Shown here piece after piece: positions 34,435 through 43,626 of a stretch of 64,000 nt of DNA. Within the stretch, counting starts at the first letter, position 1. Each line of letters begins with the position of its first letter. Under the pieces are notes generated by a model. The model worked only from the letters and a program-made list of their open reading frames with translations, was not told the DNA's origin and did not search any database. This stretch comes from Bacillaceae bacterium JMAK1 (GTDB taxonomy: Bacteria; Bacillota; Bacilli; Bacillales; Marinococcaceae): the NCBI GenBank assembly GCA_012970285.1, contig JIBW01000003.1, positions 186,001 through 250,000 on the forward strand, written 5' to 3'. The translations under genes were made by a program, and so were the position numbers.

Positions 34435-34455
34435 CAGATCGTTAGGGTTTTTTTG
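34429..34455 (+). terminator. Rho-independent terminator overlapping the activator stop
   Basis: CCCTGAC pairs with GTTAGGG, followed by TTTTTTTG. The stop codon TGA lies inside the stem. Confidence 0.75.
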
Positions 34456-34479
34456 TTGGTTCAATCTTGGATTCTATAA

Positions 34480-34491
34480 TTCATTTTTGAA
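34480..34491. promoter_or_regulatory. Candidate upstream activating site, TTCA-N4-TGAA dyad
   Basis: TTCATTTTTGAA sits inside a longer perfect inverted repeat (ATAATTCA, four bases, TGAATTAT; 34476-34495) 42 bp before the -24 box. The identical core in opposite orientation is at 20823-20834. Confidence 0.6.
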
Positions 34492-34532
34492 TTATACAGA
34501 ACGAGGAAAGCCTTTAAAAACAGCTTTGAAAG

Positions 34533-34549
34533 TTGGCATAGAAGTTGCA
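34533..34549 (+). promoter_or_regulatory. Sigma-54 (-24/-12) promoter
   Basis: TTGGCATAGAAGTTGCA fits TGGCAC-N5-TTGC closely. It lies 66 bp before the start of the second acyl-CoA synthetase. Confidence 0.75.
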
Positions 34550-34575
34550 GATATAATGTATCAAACTAGAAAATG

Positions 34576-34587
34576 GTAAGCGCTTAC
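34576..34587. promoter_or_regulatory. cre-like site in the transcribed leader
   Basis: GTAAGCGCTTAC, identical to the palindrome at 20881, lies about 15-25 bases downstream of the expected transcription start, a position suited to roadblock repression by CcpA. Confidence 0.6.
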
Positions 34588-34614
34588 AACCTATTGGATA
34601 AAGGGGGAATAGAT

Positions 34615-36186
34615 TTGGTTAAACAGCCATCTAGTTATGAAAAAATTAGTATACCAGAGATGTCGTTGCCTGAATTGTTGCATGAAAGTGTAGCAAAGCA
34701 CAGTCAGAAGGTCGCGATGACATTTGGTGAAACGAGAATTTCATACGGTGACATGCTTGACCGCATTCAAAGCCTTGCACAAAGCTTAAAAAACTTAGGG
34801 GTGAAGCGTGGCGATCATGTTGCGTTAATGCTGCCGAATTGTCCACAATACCCGATTAGTTATTACGCTGTCTTGTACTTAGGTGCAACGGTCGTGCAAG
34901 TAAATCCAATGTATAAGCCTCCAGAGTTGTTGCACATTCTTCGTGATGCCGAAGTGAGTGTGTTCTTTATCTTGGAAGACTTAATGCCCGTGTACGATGC
35001 CATTAAAAGCGATGTCTCGTTAAGAGAAATCATTCCTGTCTCTTTGAAATCACATAATCGCTACGATGAGTTAGTACAACAAGATCCGATTGAGAGCGGT
35101 CCAGAGTACATTTTACCGAAAGAAGACGTCGCGATTATTCAATACACAGGAGGGACGACGGGCCGTTCTAAAGGAGTCATGCTCACGCACTTTAACATCG
35201 TCGCCAATACGTTCCAAGCGGCGTCAACGCAAGTAGAAACTGAAGAAGAGGAATCGACGAGTCGTGTTTTAACAGTCATCCCGTTGTTTCACGTTTATGG
35301 AATGACGAGTGCGATGGTACTAACATTCCATCGGGGCGGCGACTTAATTTTACTACCACGCTTTGATGTTGAACAGGTCGTACAAGTGATTGAAACGATG
35401 AAACCGACGTATTTCCCTGGAGTTCCGACGATGTACTTGGCGTTGTATCAATATTATCAAAAGCGTCCGTTTGATTTGTCTTCAATCATGAACTTTACAA
35501 GTGGCTCAGCGCCATTGCCTGTTGAAATGATGAACAAGTTACTCGGGTTGTCATCTGTACCCGTTCTTGAAGGGTACGGTCTTTCGGAGGCTTCACCAAC
35601 TACGCATCGCAACCCTGTGGATGGTGTACAAAAACCGGGGAGTATTGGCATTCCAATTCCGAATACGGAATCGAAAGTGGTTGATGTTGCGACGGGAGAA
35701 AACGAAGTACCAACGGGTGAAGTTGGGGAACTCGTCGTAAAGGGTCCTCAAGTGATGAAAGGGTACTACAAATTGCCAGAGGAAACCGATGCGACGCTTC
35801 GTGATGGATGGTTATTTACCGGGGATCTAGCAAAGCAAGACGAAGATGGCTATTTTTATATTGTTGGTCGTAAAAAGGAACTTATCATTGCAAGTGGATT
35901 CAACGTCTATCCAATTGAAGTTGAAGATGTTTTATACCGAATCGATGGTGTTGAAGAAGCCGCGGTTGTTGGTGTTCCAGATCCTTATCGCGGTGAAACA
36001 GTAAAGGCATTTATCGTGAAATCTCAGGAAAAAGAACTAACGACTGAGCAAATAGAACGGGAATGTAAAGAAAAGTTAGCGGCATACAAAGTACCAAAGA
36101 TCATATCTTTTATTGACGAGCTACCGAAAACAGCGGTAGGAAAGATTTTGAAGCGTGAATTGATCACGCTTGAAGAGTCTAAATAA
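34615..36186 (+). CDS. AMP-forming long/medium-chain acyl-CoA synthetase
   Basis: A 523-residue ANL ligase: IIQYTGGTTGRSKGVMLTH (A3), EGYGLSEASP (A5), GWLFTGDLAKQDEDGYFYIV with GRKKELIIASGFNVYPIEVE (A7-A8) and PKTAVGKILKREL with the catalytic lysine (A10). First gene of the large import and beta-oxidation operon. The TTG at 34615 is taken as start because AAGGGGGAA lies eight bases before it; the ATG at 34573 overlaps the cre-like site and has no ribosome binding site. Confidence 0.88.
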   Translation: MVKQPSSYEKISIPEMSLPELLHESVAKHSQKVAMTFGETRISYGDMLDRIQSLAQSLKNLGVKRGDHVALMLPNCPQYPISYYAVLYLGATVVQVNPMYKPPELLHILRDAEVSVFFILEDLMPVYDAIKSDVSLREIIPVSLKSHNRYDELVQQDPIESGPEYILPKEDVAIIQYTGGTTGRSKGVMLTHFNIVANTFQAASTQVETEEEESTSRVLTVIPLFHVYGMTSAMVLTFHRGGDLILLPRFDVEQVVQVIETMKPTYFPGVPTMYLALYQYYQKRPFDLSSIMNFTSGSAPLPVEMMNKLLGLSSVPVLEGYGLSEASPTTHRNPVDGVQKPGSIGIPIPNTESKVVDVATGENEVPTGEVGELVVKGPQVMKGYYKLPEETDATLRDGWLFTGDLAKQDEDGYFYIVGRKKELIIASGFNVYPIEVEDVLYRIDGVEEAAVVGVPDPYRGETVKAFIVKSQEKELTTEQIERECKEKLAAYKVPKIISFIDELPKTAVGKILKRELITLEESK

Positions 36187-36198
36187 AGGGGTGGGGGA

Positions 36199-37065
36199 AT
36201 GGATGTTTTATTGCAGCAACTGTTCAATGGGTTAACGGTTGGAAGCGTTTACAGTTTGGTGGCACTCGGTTTAACGCTCGTTTATGGAATTCTTCATATT
36301 CCTAACTTTGCTCACGGTGCCCTATATATGGTTGGGGGTTACATTACGCTTATGTCAATGGCGCTTATGGGGGTTCCGTATTTTATCGGAATTGCAATCT
36401 CCATAGTCGTTGTTGGAACTTTGGCGATGTTGATGGAACGTCTCGTATTTAATCCACTCCGTCATGCACCGCCAATTCATGACAAAATTGCTGCAATAGG
36501 AATTCTACTCTTTCTTGAAACGCTCGTTCAACTCGTCTGGGGTGCAGATTATCGAGCGATGCCAACACCATTTGCAGACACAATTTCATTCCTGGGTATT
36601 ACGGTTACGTGGCAGCGAATTATGATTATTGTTGCAGCTGTTGTCGTGATGATTTTGTTACAGCTGTTCTTAAAGAAAACAATGGTCGGTGCTGCAATTG
36701 TTGCGATGTCACAAAACCGTGAAGGAGCTTTTCTTGTCGGGATCAACGCGAACAAAGTGGCAATGCTTACGTTCTTCGTATCTGGTGCATTAGCGGCCAT
36801 TGCGGCTTCAATTGCGTCACCGATTAACCTCGTCTATCCGGGAATGGGGCACCTTGTCATCTTAAAAGCATTTGTCATCATCATTATTGGGGGGATGGGA
36901 AGTGTGCCAGGTGCCATTATTGGAGGCTATATTCTCGGCTTGACAGAGAGCTTAGGAGCGACCTTTATCTCAGCTGCGTATAGCGATTTAATTGCCTTTG
37001 TTCTACTCGTCGTCATTTTAACGATGAAACCACAAGGGTTGTTTGCACAGAAGGGGGCGCATTAG
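36199..37065 (+). CDS. livH: Branched-chain-type ABC transporter permease LivH
   Basis: A 288-residue membrane protein with about eight helices. QLFNGLTVGSVYSLVALGLT at the N-terminus and GMGSVPGAIIGGYILGLTES near the C-terminus are LivH landmarks. Such HAAT-family importers take up branched-chain amino acids, but in catabolic operons they often import aromatic or aliphatic carboxylates. Thirteen bases after the ligase and adjacent to livM. Confidence 0.9.
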   Translation: MDVLLQQLFNGLTVGSVYSLVALGLTLVYGILHIPNFAHGALYMVGGYITLMSMALMGVPYFIGIAISIVVVGTLAMLMERLVFNPLRHAPPIHDKIAAIGILLFLETLVQLVWGADYRAMPTPFADTISFLGITVTWQRIMIIVAAVVVMILLQLFLKKTMVGAAIVAMSQNREGAFLVGINANKVAMLTFFVSGALAAIAASIASPINLVYPGMGHLVILKAFVIIIIGGMGSVPGAIIGGYILGLTESLGATFISAAYSDLIAFVLLVVILTMKPQGLFAQKGAH

Positions 37066-38061
37066 ATGCAAGGATTAAAAAAAATGCGAATGCCTCTCAT
37101 CTTTTTACTCGTTGCACTTTTGTTTCCGCTTTTTACAGATAACCAGTATTACATTTACGTTGTGACGCTCGCGTTTATTTATGCGATTGCGGTCTATGGG
37201 ATGAACTTAGTCGGTGGGTATACGGGGCAATTATCACTCGCTCATGCAGGCTTTTTTGCAATCGGTGCGTATGCACTCGGTTTGCTCACAGTAGATGCTA
37301 ACGTTCCCTATTGGCTTGCCTTTTTCTTAGCGCTTGTCATTACGACGGTAATCGGCACGCTCGTTGGGCTCATTGCACTTCGAACGAAGGAACATTTCTT
37401 CGCGATCTATACACTCTGTGTTGGTTACATTATTTATCTCATTATCTATGAATGGGACGCATTAACCGGTGGGGTCCGAGGCTTAATCGGAATTGAGAGT
37501 CCAGCTGCGATTGGACCCATTACGTTTGATACTGGTATCTCAAACTATTATTTAATACTAGTGTTCTTAGTTTTAACCGTGATCTTCATGAAATTCTTGA
37601 CGGAGTCGATTGTCGGTAGAACGTACGTGGCGATTCGTAATAGTGAGGAGCTTGCGCAAACGATTGGGATTAACACGATGAAACAGAAATTGATTTCATT
37701 TGTAATTTCTACGTTTCTAGCAGGGTTAGCAGGTGCATTATACGCCTCATTCGTTCGGTTTATCGGTCCTGATATCTCGTATACGATGATGACCTTTGAT
37801 TTTCTTATGTACGCCATTGTTGGTGGATTCGGAACGTTGTTTGGTCCAGTAGTTGGAACGTTACTCATCGTTATTTTGACGCAATCTTTACAATTTATGG
37901 AAGACTTCAGGATGATCATTTTCGGACCGTTGCTCGTATTACTCGTGATTTTCTATCCACGCGGCATTGTCGGTGGGTATCAGATGTGGAAAATGAAGCG
38001 AGCGTACAAGAAAAAGCAACGTTCGGTTGATCAAGGGTCAACGTACGAGGGGGGAGATTAA
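37066..38061 (+). CDS. livM: Branched-chain-type ABC transporter permease LivM
   Basis: A 331-residue membrane protein with about nine helices; LVGGYTGQLSLAHAGFFAIGA and GGFGTLFGPVVGTLLIVILT are LivM family motifs. It begins on the base after the livH stop codon and forms the second channel subunit. The C-terminus is basic and cytoplasmic. Confidence 0.9.
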   Translation: MQGLKKMRMPLIFLLVALLFPLFTDNQYYIYVVTLAFIYAIAVYGMNLVGGYTGQLSLAHAGFFAIGAYALGLLTVDANVPYWLAFFLALVITTVIGTLVGLIALRTKEHFFAIYTLCVGYIIYLIIYEWDALTGGVRGLIGIESPAAIGPITFDTGISNYYLILVFLVLTVIFMKFLTESIVGRTYVAIRNSEELAQTIGINTMKQKLISFVISTFLAGLAGALYASFVRFIGPDISYTMMTFDFLMYAIVGGFGTLFGPVVGTLLIVILTQSLQFMEDFRMIIFGPLLVLLVIFYPRGIVGGYQMWKMKRAYKKKQRSVDQGSTYEGGD

Positions 38062-38838
38062 ATGCTCATTGAAACGAAGGGACTTACGAAGCGATTTGGG
38101 GGCTTAGTTGCTGTAAATGACGTAGAAATTGGCATCGAAAAGGGCAAAATCACAGCGATCATTGGTCCAAATGGTGCCGGCAAATCGACATTGTTTAACT
38201 TGATCAGTGGGTACCACCCATCTAGCGAAGGATCAATTACGTTTAAAGGCGAAGATATCACGAAGAAACGTTCGTTTAACATTGCCAAGTTAGGGATTGC
38301 CAGAACGTTTCAGACGACGAACCTTTTTGAAACTGCAACGGTGATGGATAACGTTATCGTGGGGCATCGCTTACGAACGAAATCCAATGTGTTTGATGCG
38401 GTCTTTCGTACACCACGTTTACGTCGGGAAGAACAGGCGTCGCGAGAGAAAGCAGCCGAAGTTCTAGAATTTGTCGGCTTAGAGCACGAGGCGCACCGGC
38501 TCGTTCAAGACATTTCGCAAGAAGCTAAGAAACGCGTGGCCTTCGCGCTCGCACTTGCTACAGACCCTGAAATTGTCTTTTTAGATGAGCCTGCCGCAGG
38601 TATTAACCCTGATGAAACCGAGAACTTAGCAGCTCTCATTCGTAAAATGATTGACCGTGGGCTGACCGTTTGCTTGATCGAACACAAAATGCAAATGATC
38701 ATGGGGCTTGCTGATCATATAGTTGTCCTCAATTACGGGAAGAAGATCGCTGAAGGCACACCGGAAGAGATCCAAACGAATGAAGAAGTCATTGAAGCTT
38801 ATTTGGGAGGGGGCGATAAACATGCTGAAGCTGAGTGA
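38062..38838 (+). CDS. livG: ABC transporter ATP-binding protein LivG
   Basis: A 258-residue ATPase: Walker A GPNGAGKST, Q-loop in ARTFQTTNLFE, Walker B EIVFLDEPAAGINP, H-loop LIEHKM. The signature loop reads ISQEAKKRVAFA rather than the usual LSYGQQRRLEIA, so the canonical LSGGQ serine-glycine-glycine is altered; this is unusual and may lower ATPase turnover unless LivF dominates. It starts on the base after the livM stop. Confidence 0.87.
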   Translation: MLIETKGLTKRFGGLVAVNDVEIGIEKGKITAIIGPNGAGKSTLFNLISGYHPSSEGSITFKGEDITKKRSFNIAKLGIARTFQTTNLFETATVMDNVIVGHRLRTKSNVFDAVFRTPRLRREEQASREKAAEVLEFVGLEHEAHRLVQDISQEAKKRVAFALALATDPEIVFLDEPAAGINPDETENLAALIRKMIDRGLTVCLIEHKMQMIMGLADHIVVLNYGKKIAEGTPEEIQTNEEVIEAYLGGGDKHAEAE

Positions 38839-39529
38839 CGTATCGGTTCGTTATGGAATGTATGAAGCGCTTTCTGACATCTCCTTAACGGTTGAAAAGG
38901 GAGAGCTCGTCGTATTGCTCGGAGCAAATGGTGCAGGAAAGAGTACGATTTTCCGTACCATTAGTGGTCTCAACAAACCTGTGAAAGGTACGGTCGAGTT
39001 CAATGGAGAATCGATTGGCGGACGCTCGGCGAGTAAGCTTGTGAAAAAAGGAATTGGCCATTGTCCAGAAGGTCGTAAGTTGTTTCCTGCAATGAGTGTC
39101 TATGAAAATTTGAGAATGGGAACGTATGCGGTTCGTGGAGATAAGAAGGAAACCGCTCGAATGCTTGAGCATGTGTATGAATTGTTTCCGATCTTAAGCG
39201 AAAAAGCAAAGGAAAACGCAGGATCATTAAGTGGGGGTCAACAGCAAATGCTTGCGATTGGAAGAGCGCTCATGTCGAGGCCAAAAGTGGTCTTGTTCGA
39301 TGAACCGTCCATTGGCTTAGCGCCTCTCATTACAGAGCAAGTGTTTAATGTTATTCGAGAAATTAATAAAGAAGGTACAACAGTGCTTTTAGCTGAGCAA
39401 AATGCAAATGCAGCACTTCGTATTGCTGATCGTGGTTACGTCATTGAAAACGGAAGAATTGTCGTCTCAGGCACCCAAGATGAATTAATGCAAAATGATG
39501 AAGTTCGCAAAGCTTACATTGGTGCGTAA
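38822..39529 (+). CDS. livF: ABC transporter ATP-binding protein LivF
   Basis: A 235-residue ATPase: Walker A GANGAGKST, IGHCPEGRKLFPAMSV, signature LSGGQQQMLAIGRALM, Walker B VVLFDEPSIGLAP, LLAEQNANAAL. These are LivF-type motifs. The ATG at 38822 lies inside the end of livG (17-base overlap) behind GGGAGGGGG, implying coupled translation. Confidence 0.9.
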   Translation: MLKLSDVSVRYGMYEALSDISLTVEKGELVVLLGANGAGKSTIFRTISGLNKPVKGTVEFNGESIGGRSASKLVKKGIGHCPEGRKLFPAMSVYENLRMGTYAVRGDKKETARMLEHVYELFPILSEKAKENAGSLSGGQQQMLAIGRALMSRPKVVLFDEPSIGLAPLITEQVFNVIREINKEGTTVLLAEQNANAALRIADRGYVIENGRIVVSGTQDELMQNDEVRKAYIGA

Positions 39530-39553
39530 ATTTTCTAAAGGGGGGTTTCTGTT

Positions 39554-40810
39554 TTGAAAAAGTTCTCGTTAATCGTTGGGTTGTCGGCAATCGTTGCTCT
39601 TAGTGCGTGTGATGCAGAAGAAACAATTGTTTCGGAAGAAGGGGCACCCGAAAGTGAACCTGGTACTGAAGCGGATGCGGAAGCAGGTGATGATGAAGTT
39701 GAACCGGAAGAGGTTGTGACAGCTGAAGGGACAGAAGTTGTCACGATTGGCTATAGTGGTCCGCTCTCAGGTGCAGCTGCTTTTTATGGGAATAACACGG
39801 TTAGTGGCTTAACGATGGCAGTCAATGAGATCAACGAAGCTGGCGGGTTTGAAGTAGACGGTCAACAGTATTCGTTCAACCTTGCTGCTCTCGACGATAA
39901 ATATTTACCGAACGAAACAGGAGCAAATGCGAGGCGATTGATTCAAGAACATGATGTACCGATTGTGTTTATCCCGCATAGTGGAGGGATTTTTGCGACA
40001 CAAGTGTTTAATGAGCAAGATGATTTCATCGTAGGGGCGTATTCAAGTGAGCCTGACATTACTGCACAAGACAATGCACTCACTTGGCGAATTCCGAATA
40101 CGTATGACATTTATGTTGAGCCATATTCAAAATACCAAATGGAGCGCTTCGGTCCGAAGCTTGCGATGCTCCCACCTAGTACGCAGTACGGGTACGACTG
40201 GGCAGATGAGTTAGCTCCTGCTTGGGAGGAACTTGGTGGTGAAGTGGTCTACGATGGTTCAATTGATTTCGCAAAGGAAACGGATTTCTTCACAACGATC
40301 ACCAATGCGTTAAGTGATGACCCAGACGTTCTCTTTGTTGGAGGCTCGTCTGAACCGACGGCTCAAGTTATGCAGCAGGCAAGAGAACTTGGTTTTGAAG
40401 GTGGATTCTTCATTATGGACCAAGCAAAACTCGATGAAATCGAACGAGTGCTTGGTGATAACGCCGCAGAGGTTATTGAAGGGTCAGTTGGGGTTCCACC
40501 TCTTGTTGTGGATCAAACAGAAGGGAATCAGCAGTTTATCGAAGATTACATCGAGCACTATGACTCCATTCCTGGATCCGAGGCAGGTTATCACTATTAC
40601 GTCGTCTATATCCTTGCAGAAGCGATGAAAGCTGCCGGATCAGTTGATGATGCAGCAGCGATTCAAGCGAACTTAGGCGAAGGTGTCAATACCGTACCAG
40701 CTGATAAAGAAATCTATCCGATTACAGAAGTGACGGCTGAAGGCGGTATGAATACAGAATTCCGTATGGCAGTCGTTGAAGATGGAGAGATCATTCTCGT
40801 AGAGCCATAG
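39554..40810 (+). CDS. livK: Substrate-binding lipoprotein of the Liv-type importer
   Basis: A 418-residue lipoprotein: signal with lipobox LSAC (cysteine about residue 19), an acidic linker of 40 residues, then a type I periplasmic-binding fold starting EVVTIGYSGPLSGAAAFYGN. LivK/Leu-Ile-Val-binding family. It captures the substrate outside the cell and delivers it to LivHM. TTG start behind AAAGGGGGG. The ligand is probably the acid degraded by the rest of the operon (inferred). Confidence 0.88.
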   Translation: MKKFSLIVGLSAIVALSACDAEETIVSEEGAPESEPGTEADAEAGDDEVEPEEVVTAEGTEVVTIGYSGPLSGAAAFYGNNTVSGLTMAVNEINEAGGFEVDGQQYSFNLAALDDKYLPNETGANARRLIQEHDVPIVFIPHSGGIFATQVFNEQDDFIVGAYSSEPDITAQDNALTWRIPNTYDIYVEPYSKYQMERFGPKLAMLPPSTQYGYDWADELAPAWEELGGEVVYDGSIDFAKETDFFTTITNALSDDPDVLFVGGSSEPTAQVMQQARELGFEGGFFIMDQAKLDEIERVLGDNAAEVIEGSVGVPPLVVDQTEGNQQFIEDYIEHYDSIPGSEAGYHYYVVYILAEAMKAAGSVDDAAAIQANLGEGVNTVPADKEIYPITEVTAEGGMNTEFRMAVVEDGEIILVEP

Positions 40811-40831
40811 GAATTAAAGGAGAGATTATGG

Positions 40832-41218
40832 ATGGGTGTTGCGAAACAGAGTCCCTTTTACCGGCTTTTAGGGTTTCAGGACGGGTTGGATGGAGACGAA
40901 AATGTCTACTTGCAATTAGAAATACGCGAAGATCATTTAAATAATAATGGCTCGTTGCATGGCGGTGTCCATGCAACGATGCTTGATAACGTATTCGGCG
41001 CAATGATTTATTACAAAACCGGATGCAGAAACTTAACGATTTCCCTTCATGTTCATTACTTAGCTCCAGCGCGTGAAGGTGTGCTAAAGGCAAAGGGTTC
41101 TTTCATGCAATTAGGATACAAATCCGCGCAACTCGAAGGTTATATCTATGATGAAGACGATCAGTTAATCGCGAAGGGAAGCGGAACGTTTAAATTACTT
41201 AGGGAGGCGAAGTCATGA
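40832..41218 (+). CDS. PaaI-type hot-dog thioesterase
   Basis: A 128-residue hot-dog protein: NNNGSLHGGVHATMLDNVFG is the PaaI/YbgC-like active site region (HGG plus the helix aspartate). Members hydrolyse acyl-CoA or aryl-CoA esters and rescue trapped CoA. It overlaps the thiolase gene by four bases. Confidence 0.85.
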   Translation: MGVAKQSPFYRLLGFQDGLDGDENVYLQLEIREDHLNNNGSLHGGVHATMLDNVFGAMIYYKTGCRNLTISLHVHYLAPAREGVLKAKGSFMQLGYKSAQLEGYIYDEDDQLIAKGSGTFKLLREAKS

Positions 41219-42354
41219 CCGAAGTTGTCATCGTATCAGCAGTTCGTACTGCCATTGCAAAGAAAGGGGGATCCCTTGCAAAGGTTGATCATACCGTCTT
41301 TGGCGGTGAGGTGATTAAAGAAGCGTTAAGACGTGCAGAAGTTGAAGGTGAGTCTGTTGAAGACGTCATCCTTGGCAACTGCCTTAGTGGTGGTGGAAAT
41401 GCTGCTCGTAAGTCTGCGCTTGAAGCAGGGTTACCGATTGAAGTCCCTGGTCTGACGATTGATCGTCAGTGTGGTTCAGGCATTAATGCTGTAGCCCTTG
41501 CTGCAGAGAAAATCATCAGTGGTCAAGCGGATATCGTCGTTGCTGGGGGAACTGAGAGCATGTCTCGGAGACCACACTTATTGCGACCAGCAACAAGAGC
41601 TTACGACACGTTCCCGCCACAATTCGTTTCACCGAGTCTTGCTCCAAAAGAGATTGGTGACCCACCAATGGGGATTACTGCTGAGAATTTAGCTGAGAAA
41701 TACGAGATTAGCCGCAGTGAGCAAGATGAGTTTTCAGCACGTAGTCAAGAGCGCATGGTCACAGCGATTGAACAGGGCTATTTTAAAGAGCAAATTGTAC
41801 CGATCGGTGATTTCGATACCGATGAACACCCAAGAGCAGGAACGACGGTCGAAAAGCTCTCGAGCTTACGCCCAGTGTTTAAAGAAGGTGGAACCGTTAC
41901 AGCAGGGAATAGTTCAGGCGTAAACGACGGTGCATCAGCACTTGTCGTCATGAGTGCAAAAGAGGCGAAGCGTCGCGGTCTAACACCACTTGCAGTCGTT
42001 AAGGACTGGTCGGTGGCAGGAGTAGACCCGAACATTATGGGAATTGGACCAGTTCCTGCGGTTCAAAAAGTGATGAAGCGTTCTGGAGAATCGCTTGATA
42101 ACATGGACCTCATTGAGTGTAACGAAGCGTTTGCTGCGCAAACGTTAGCGGTTGACCGAGAGCTAGGATTTAACCACGACAAATTAAATGTTAACGGTGG
42201 AGCGATCTCCCACGGTCATCCAATTGCTGCAACGGGTGGGATGCTCATTACGAAGCTCGTGTACGAATTGCAACGTCGTGAACTGAAAAAAGGTCTTGTG
42301 ACAGCTTGTATCGGTGGCGGTCAAGGAATTGCATTAATCGTTGAAAGACCATAA
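41215..42354 (+). CDS. Acetyl-CoA acyltransferase (thiolase)
   Basis: A 379-residue thiolase. Nucleophilic cysteine in [17 protein letters not shown] (about residue 87), catalytic histidine in [18 protein letters not shown] and second cysteine in [12 protein letters not shown]. It cleaves 3-ketoacyl-CoA with CoA, the last step of beta-oxidation. Coupled to the upstream thioesterase by a four-base overlap. Confidence 0.92.
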   Translation: MTEVVIVSAVRTAIAKKGGSLAKVDHTVFGGEVIKEALRRAEVEGESVEDVILGNCLSGGGNAARKSALEAGLPIEVPGLTIDRQCGSGINAVALAAEKIISGQADIVVAGGTESMSRRPHLLRPATRAYDTFPPQFVSPSLAPKEIGDPPMGITAENLAEKYEISRSEQDEFSARSQERMVTAIEQGYFKEQIVPIGDFDTDEHPRAGTTVEKLSSLRPVFKEGGTVTAGNSSGVNDGASALVVMSAKEAKRRGLTPLAVVKDWSVAGVDPNIMGIGPVPAVQKVMKRSGESLDNMDLIECNEAFAAQTLAVDRELGFNHDKLNVNGGAISHGHPIAATGGMLITKLVYELQRRELKKGLVTACIGGGQGIALIVERP

Positions 42355-42381
42355 ATAAAAGACAAAAAAGGAGTTTTTACG

Positions 42382-43557
42382 ATGCATTTACGATTAACAG
42401 AAGAACAAAGAATGGTACAGTCCACAATTAGAAAATTTGTAGAAAAAGAACTTATGCCGTTGGAAAATGAGGTTTTACGTAACGAATTAGAAGGAAAACC
42501 GAGTCTTCCTGCCGAAAAGGTAAAGGAGCTGCAACAAAAAGCAAAAGCAGCGGGATTCTGGGGGATTAACACACCAGAAGAATACGGTGGAGCGGATCTC
42601 GGTCAAATGATGCTTGCGCTCGTTCTGATGGAAGTTTCTAAGACCTTTGTTCCGTTTAGCTTCGGTGGCTCAGCAGACATTATTCTTTACCGTGCAAATG
42701 AAGAGCAAAAAGAGAAATACTTACTTCCAACAATTGCGGGAGACAAGAAATCTTGTTTCGCCATTACTGAACCTGGCGCAGGATCAGATACGCGTAACAT
42801 TAAGATGACTGCCTACAAAGACGGCAGTGATTGGGTATTAAATGGTGAGAAGACTTTCATTACCGGTGGAAACGAAGCAGACTTTGTTATGGTTATTGCG
42901 ATTACAGACAAAGAATTGCACGAGAAAACAGGCCGTGAAGGTGTTACATGCTTTATTGCTGACCGTAGCATGGGCTGGACGTCAGAGTATATCCATACGA
43001 TGGGTGAATGGGGACCAGCGTCGTTGTTCTTTGAAGACGTTCGTGTACCTGAAGAGAACATTCTAGGTGAAATTCATAAAGGGTACGACTTAGGACTTGA
43101 GTGGATTGGGTTTGCACGATGGATTGTTGGTGCTCGTGCCGTCGGTTCTGCTGAGCGCTTGCTCAACATGGCGATTGATTATTCGAAAGAGCGCGAAACA
43201 TTCGGTCGTCCGATTGCAGATCGTCAAGCGATCCAGTGGCAAATTGCAGATTCTGCAGTAGAGCTAGAAGCTGCTCGTTGGCTCGTCTTAAATGCAGCAT
43301 TTAGCCTTGATAATGGTGAAGATAACCGTCACCTCGCATCGATGGCAAAGCTATACGGTGCAACGAAAGGGAATGACATTATCGATCGAGTTCTCCAAAT
43401 CCATGGTGGAATGGGGTATACGAAAGAATTGCCGATTGAACGTTGGTACCGTGAAGCACGTCTATGGAGAATTTATGACGGAACGGATGAAATCCAACGC
43501 CTAATCATTAGCCGTAACTTAATTAAAGGTCACGTGAAACTCGGTCAATTTATCTAA
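42382..43557 (+). CDS. Acyl-CoA dehydrogenase
   Basis: A 391-residue flavoenzyme: CFAITEPGAGSDTRNIKMTA, NGEKTFITGGNEADFVMVIA, FGRPIADRQAIQWQIADSAV, IHGGMGYTKELPIERWYREA and RIYDGTDEIQRLIISRNLIK. Classical ACAD signatures; the residue equivalent to the catalytic glutamate falls in IYDGTDEIQ, near the C-terminus. It introduces the alpha-beta double bond. Unlike the 30555 paralogue it lacks the [10 protein letters not shown] box. Confidence 0.9.
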   Translation: MHLRLTEEQRMVQSTIRKFVEKELMPLENEVLRNELEGKPSLPAEKVKELQQKAKAAGFWGINTPEEYGGADLGQMMLALVLMEVSKTFVPFSFGGSADIILYRANEEQKEKYLLPTIAGDKKSCFAITEPGAGSDTRNIKMTAYKDGSDWVLNGEKTFITGGNEADFVMVIAITDKELHEKTGREGVTCFIADRSMGWTSEYIHTMGEWGPASLFFEDVRVPEENILGEIHKGYDLGLEWIGFARWIVGARAVGSAERLLNMAIDYSKERETFGRPIADRQAIQWQIADSAVELEAARWLVLNAAFSLDNGEDNRHLASMAKLYGATKGNDIIDRVLQIHGGMGYTKELPIERWYREARLWRIYDGTDEIQRLIISRNLIKGHVKLGQFI

Positions 43558-43565
43558 ATGCATTG

Positions 43566-43602
43566 TGAGTGAGTGCGGGTAATTTCTTACCGAGCGCTCA
43601 CT
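43566..43602 (+). other. Strong intraoperonic hairpin
   Basis: TGAGTGAGTGC pairs with GCGCTCACTCA (one G-T), and inside it GGTAA pairs with TTACC. No T-run follows, so it is more likely an mRNA processing or stabilising element than a terminator. It lies between the dehydrogenase and SDR genes. Confidence 0.55.
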
Positions 43603-43626
43603 CATCTTCTAAAGGAGCGAATAAGA

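Noticed and set aside
34573-34614. ATG at 34573 as start of the second acyl-CoA synthetase
   Set aside because: It overlaps the cre-like palindrome, has no ribosome binding site, and the TTG at 34615 has a strong one.
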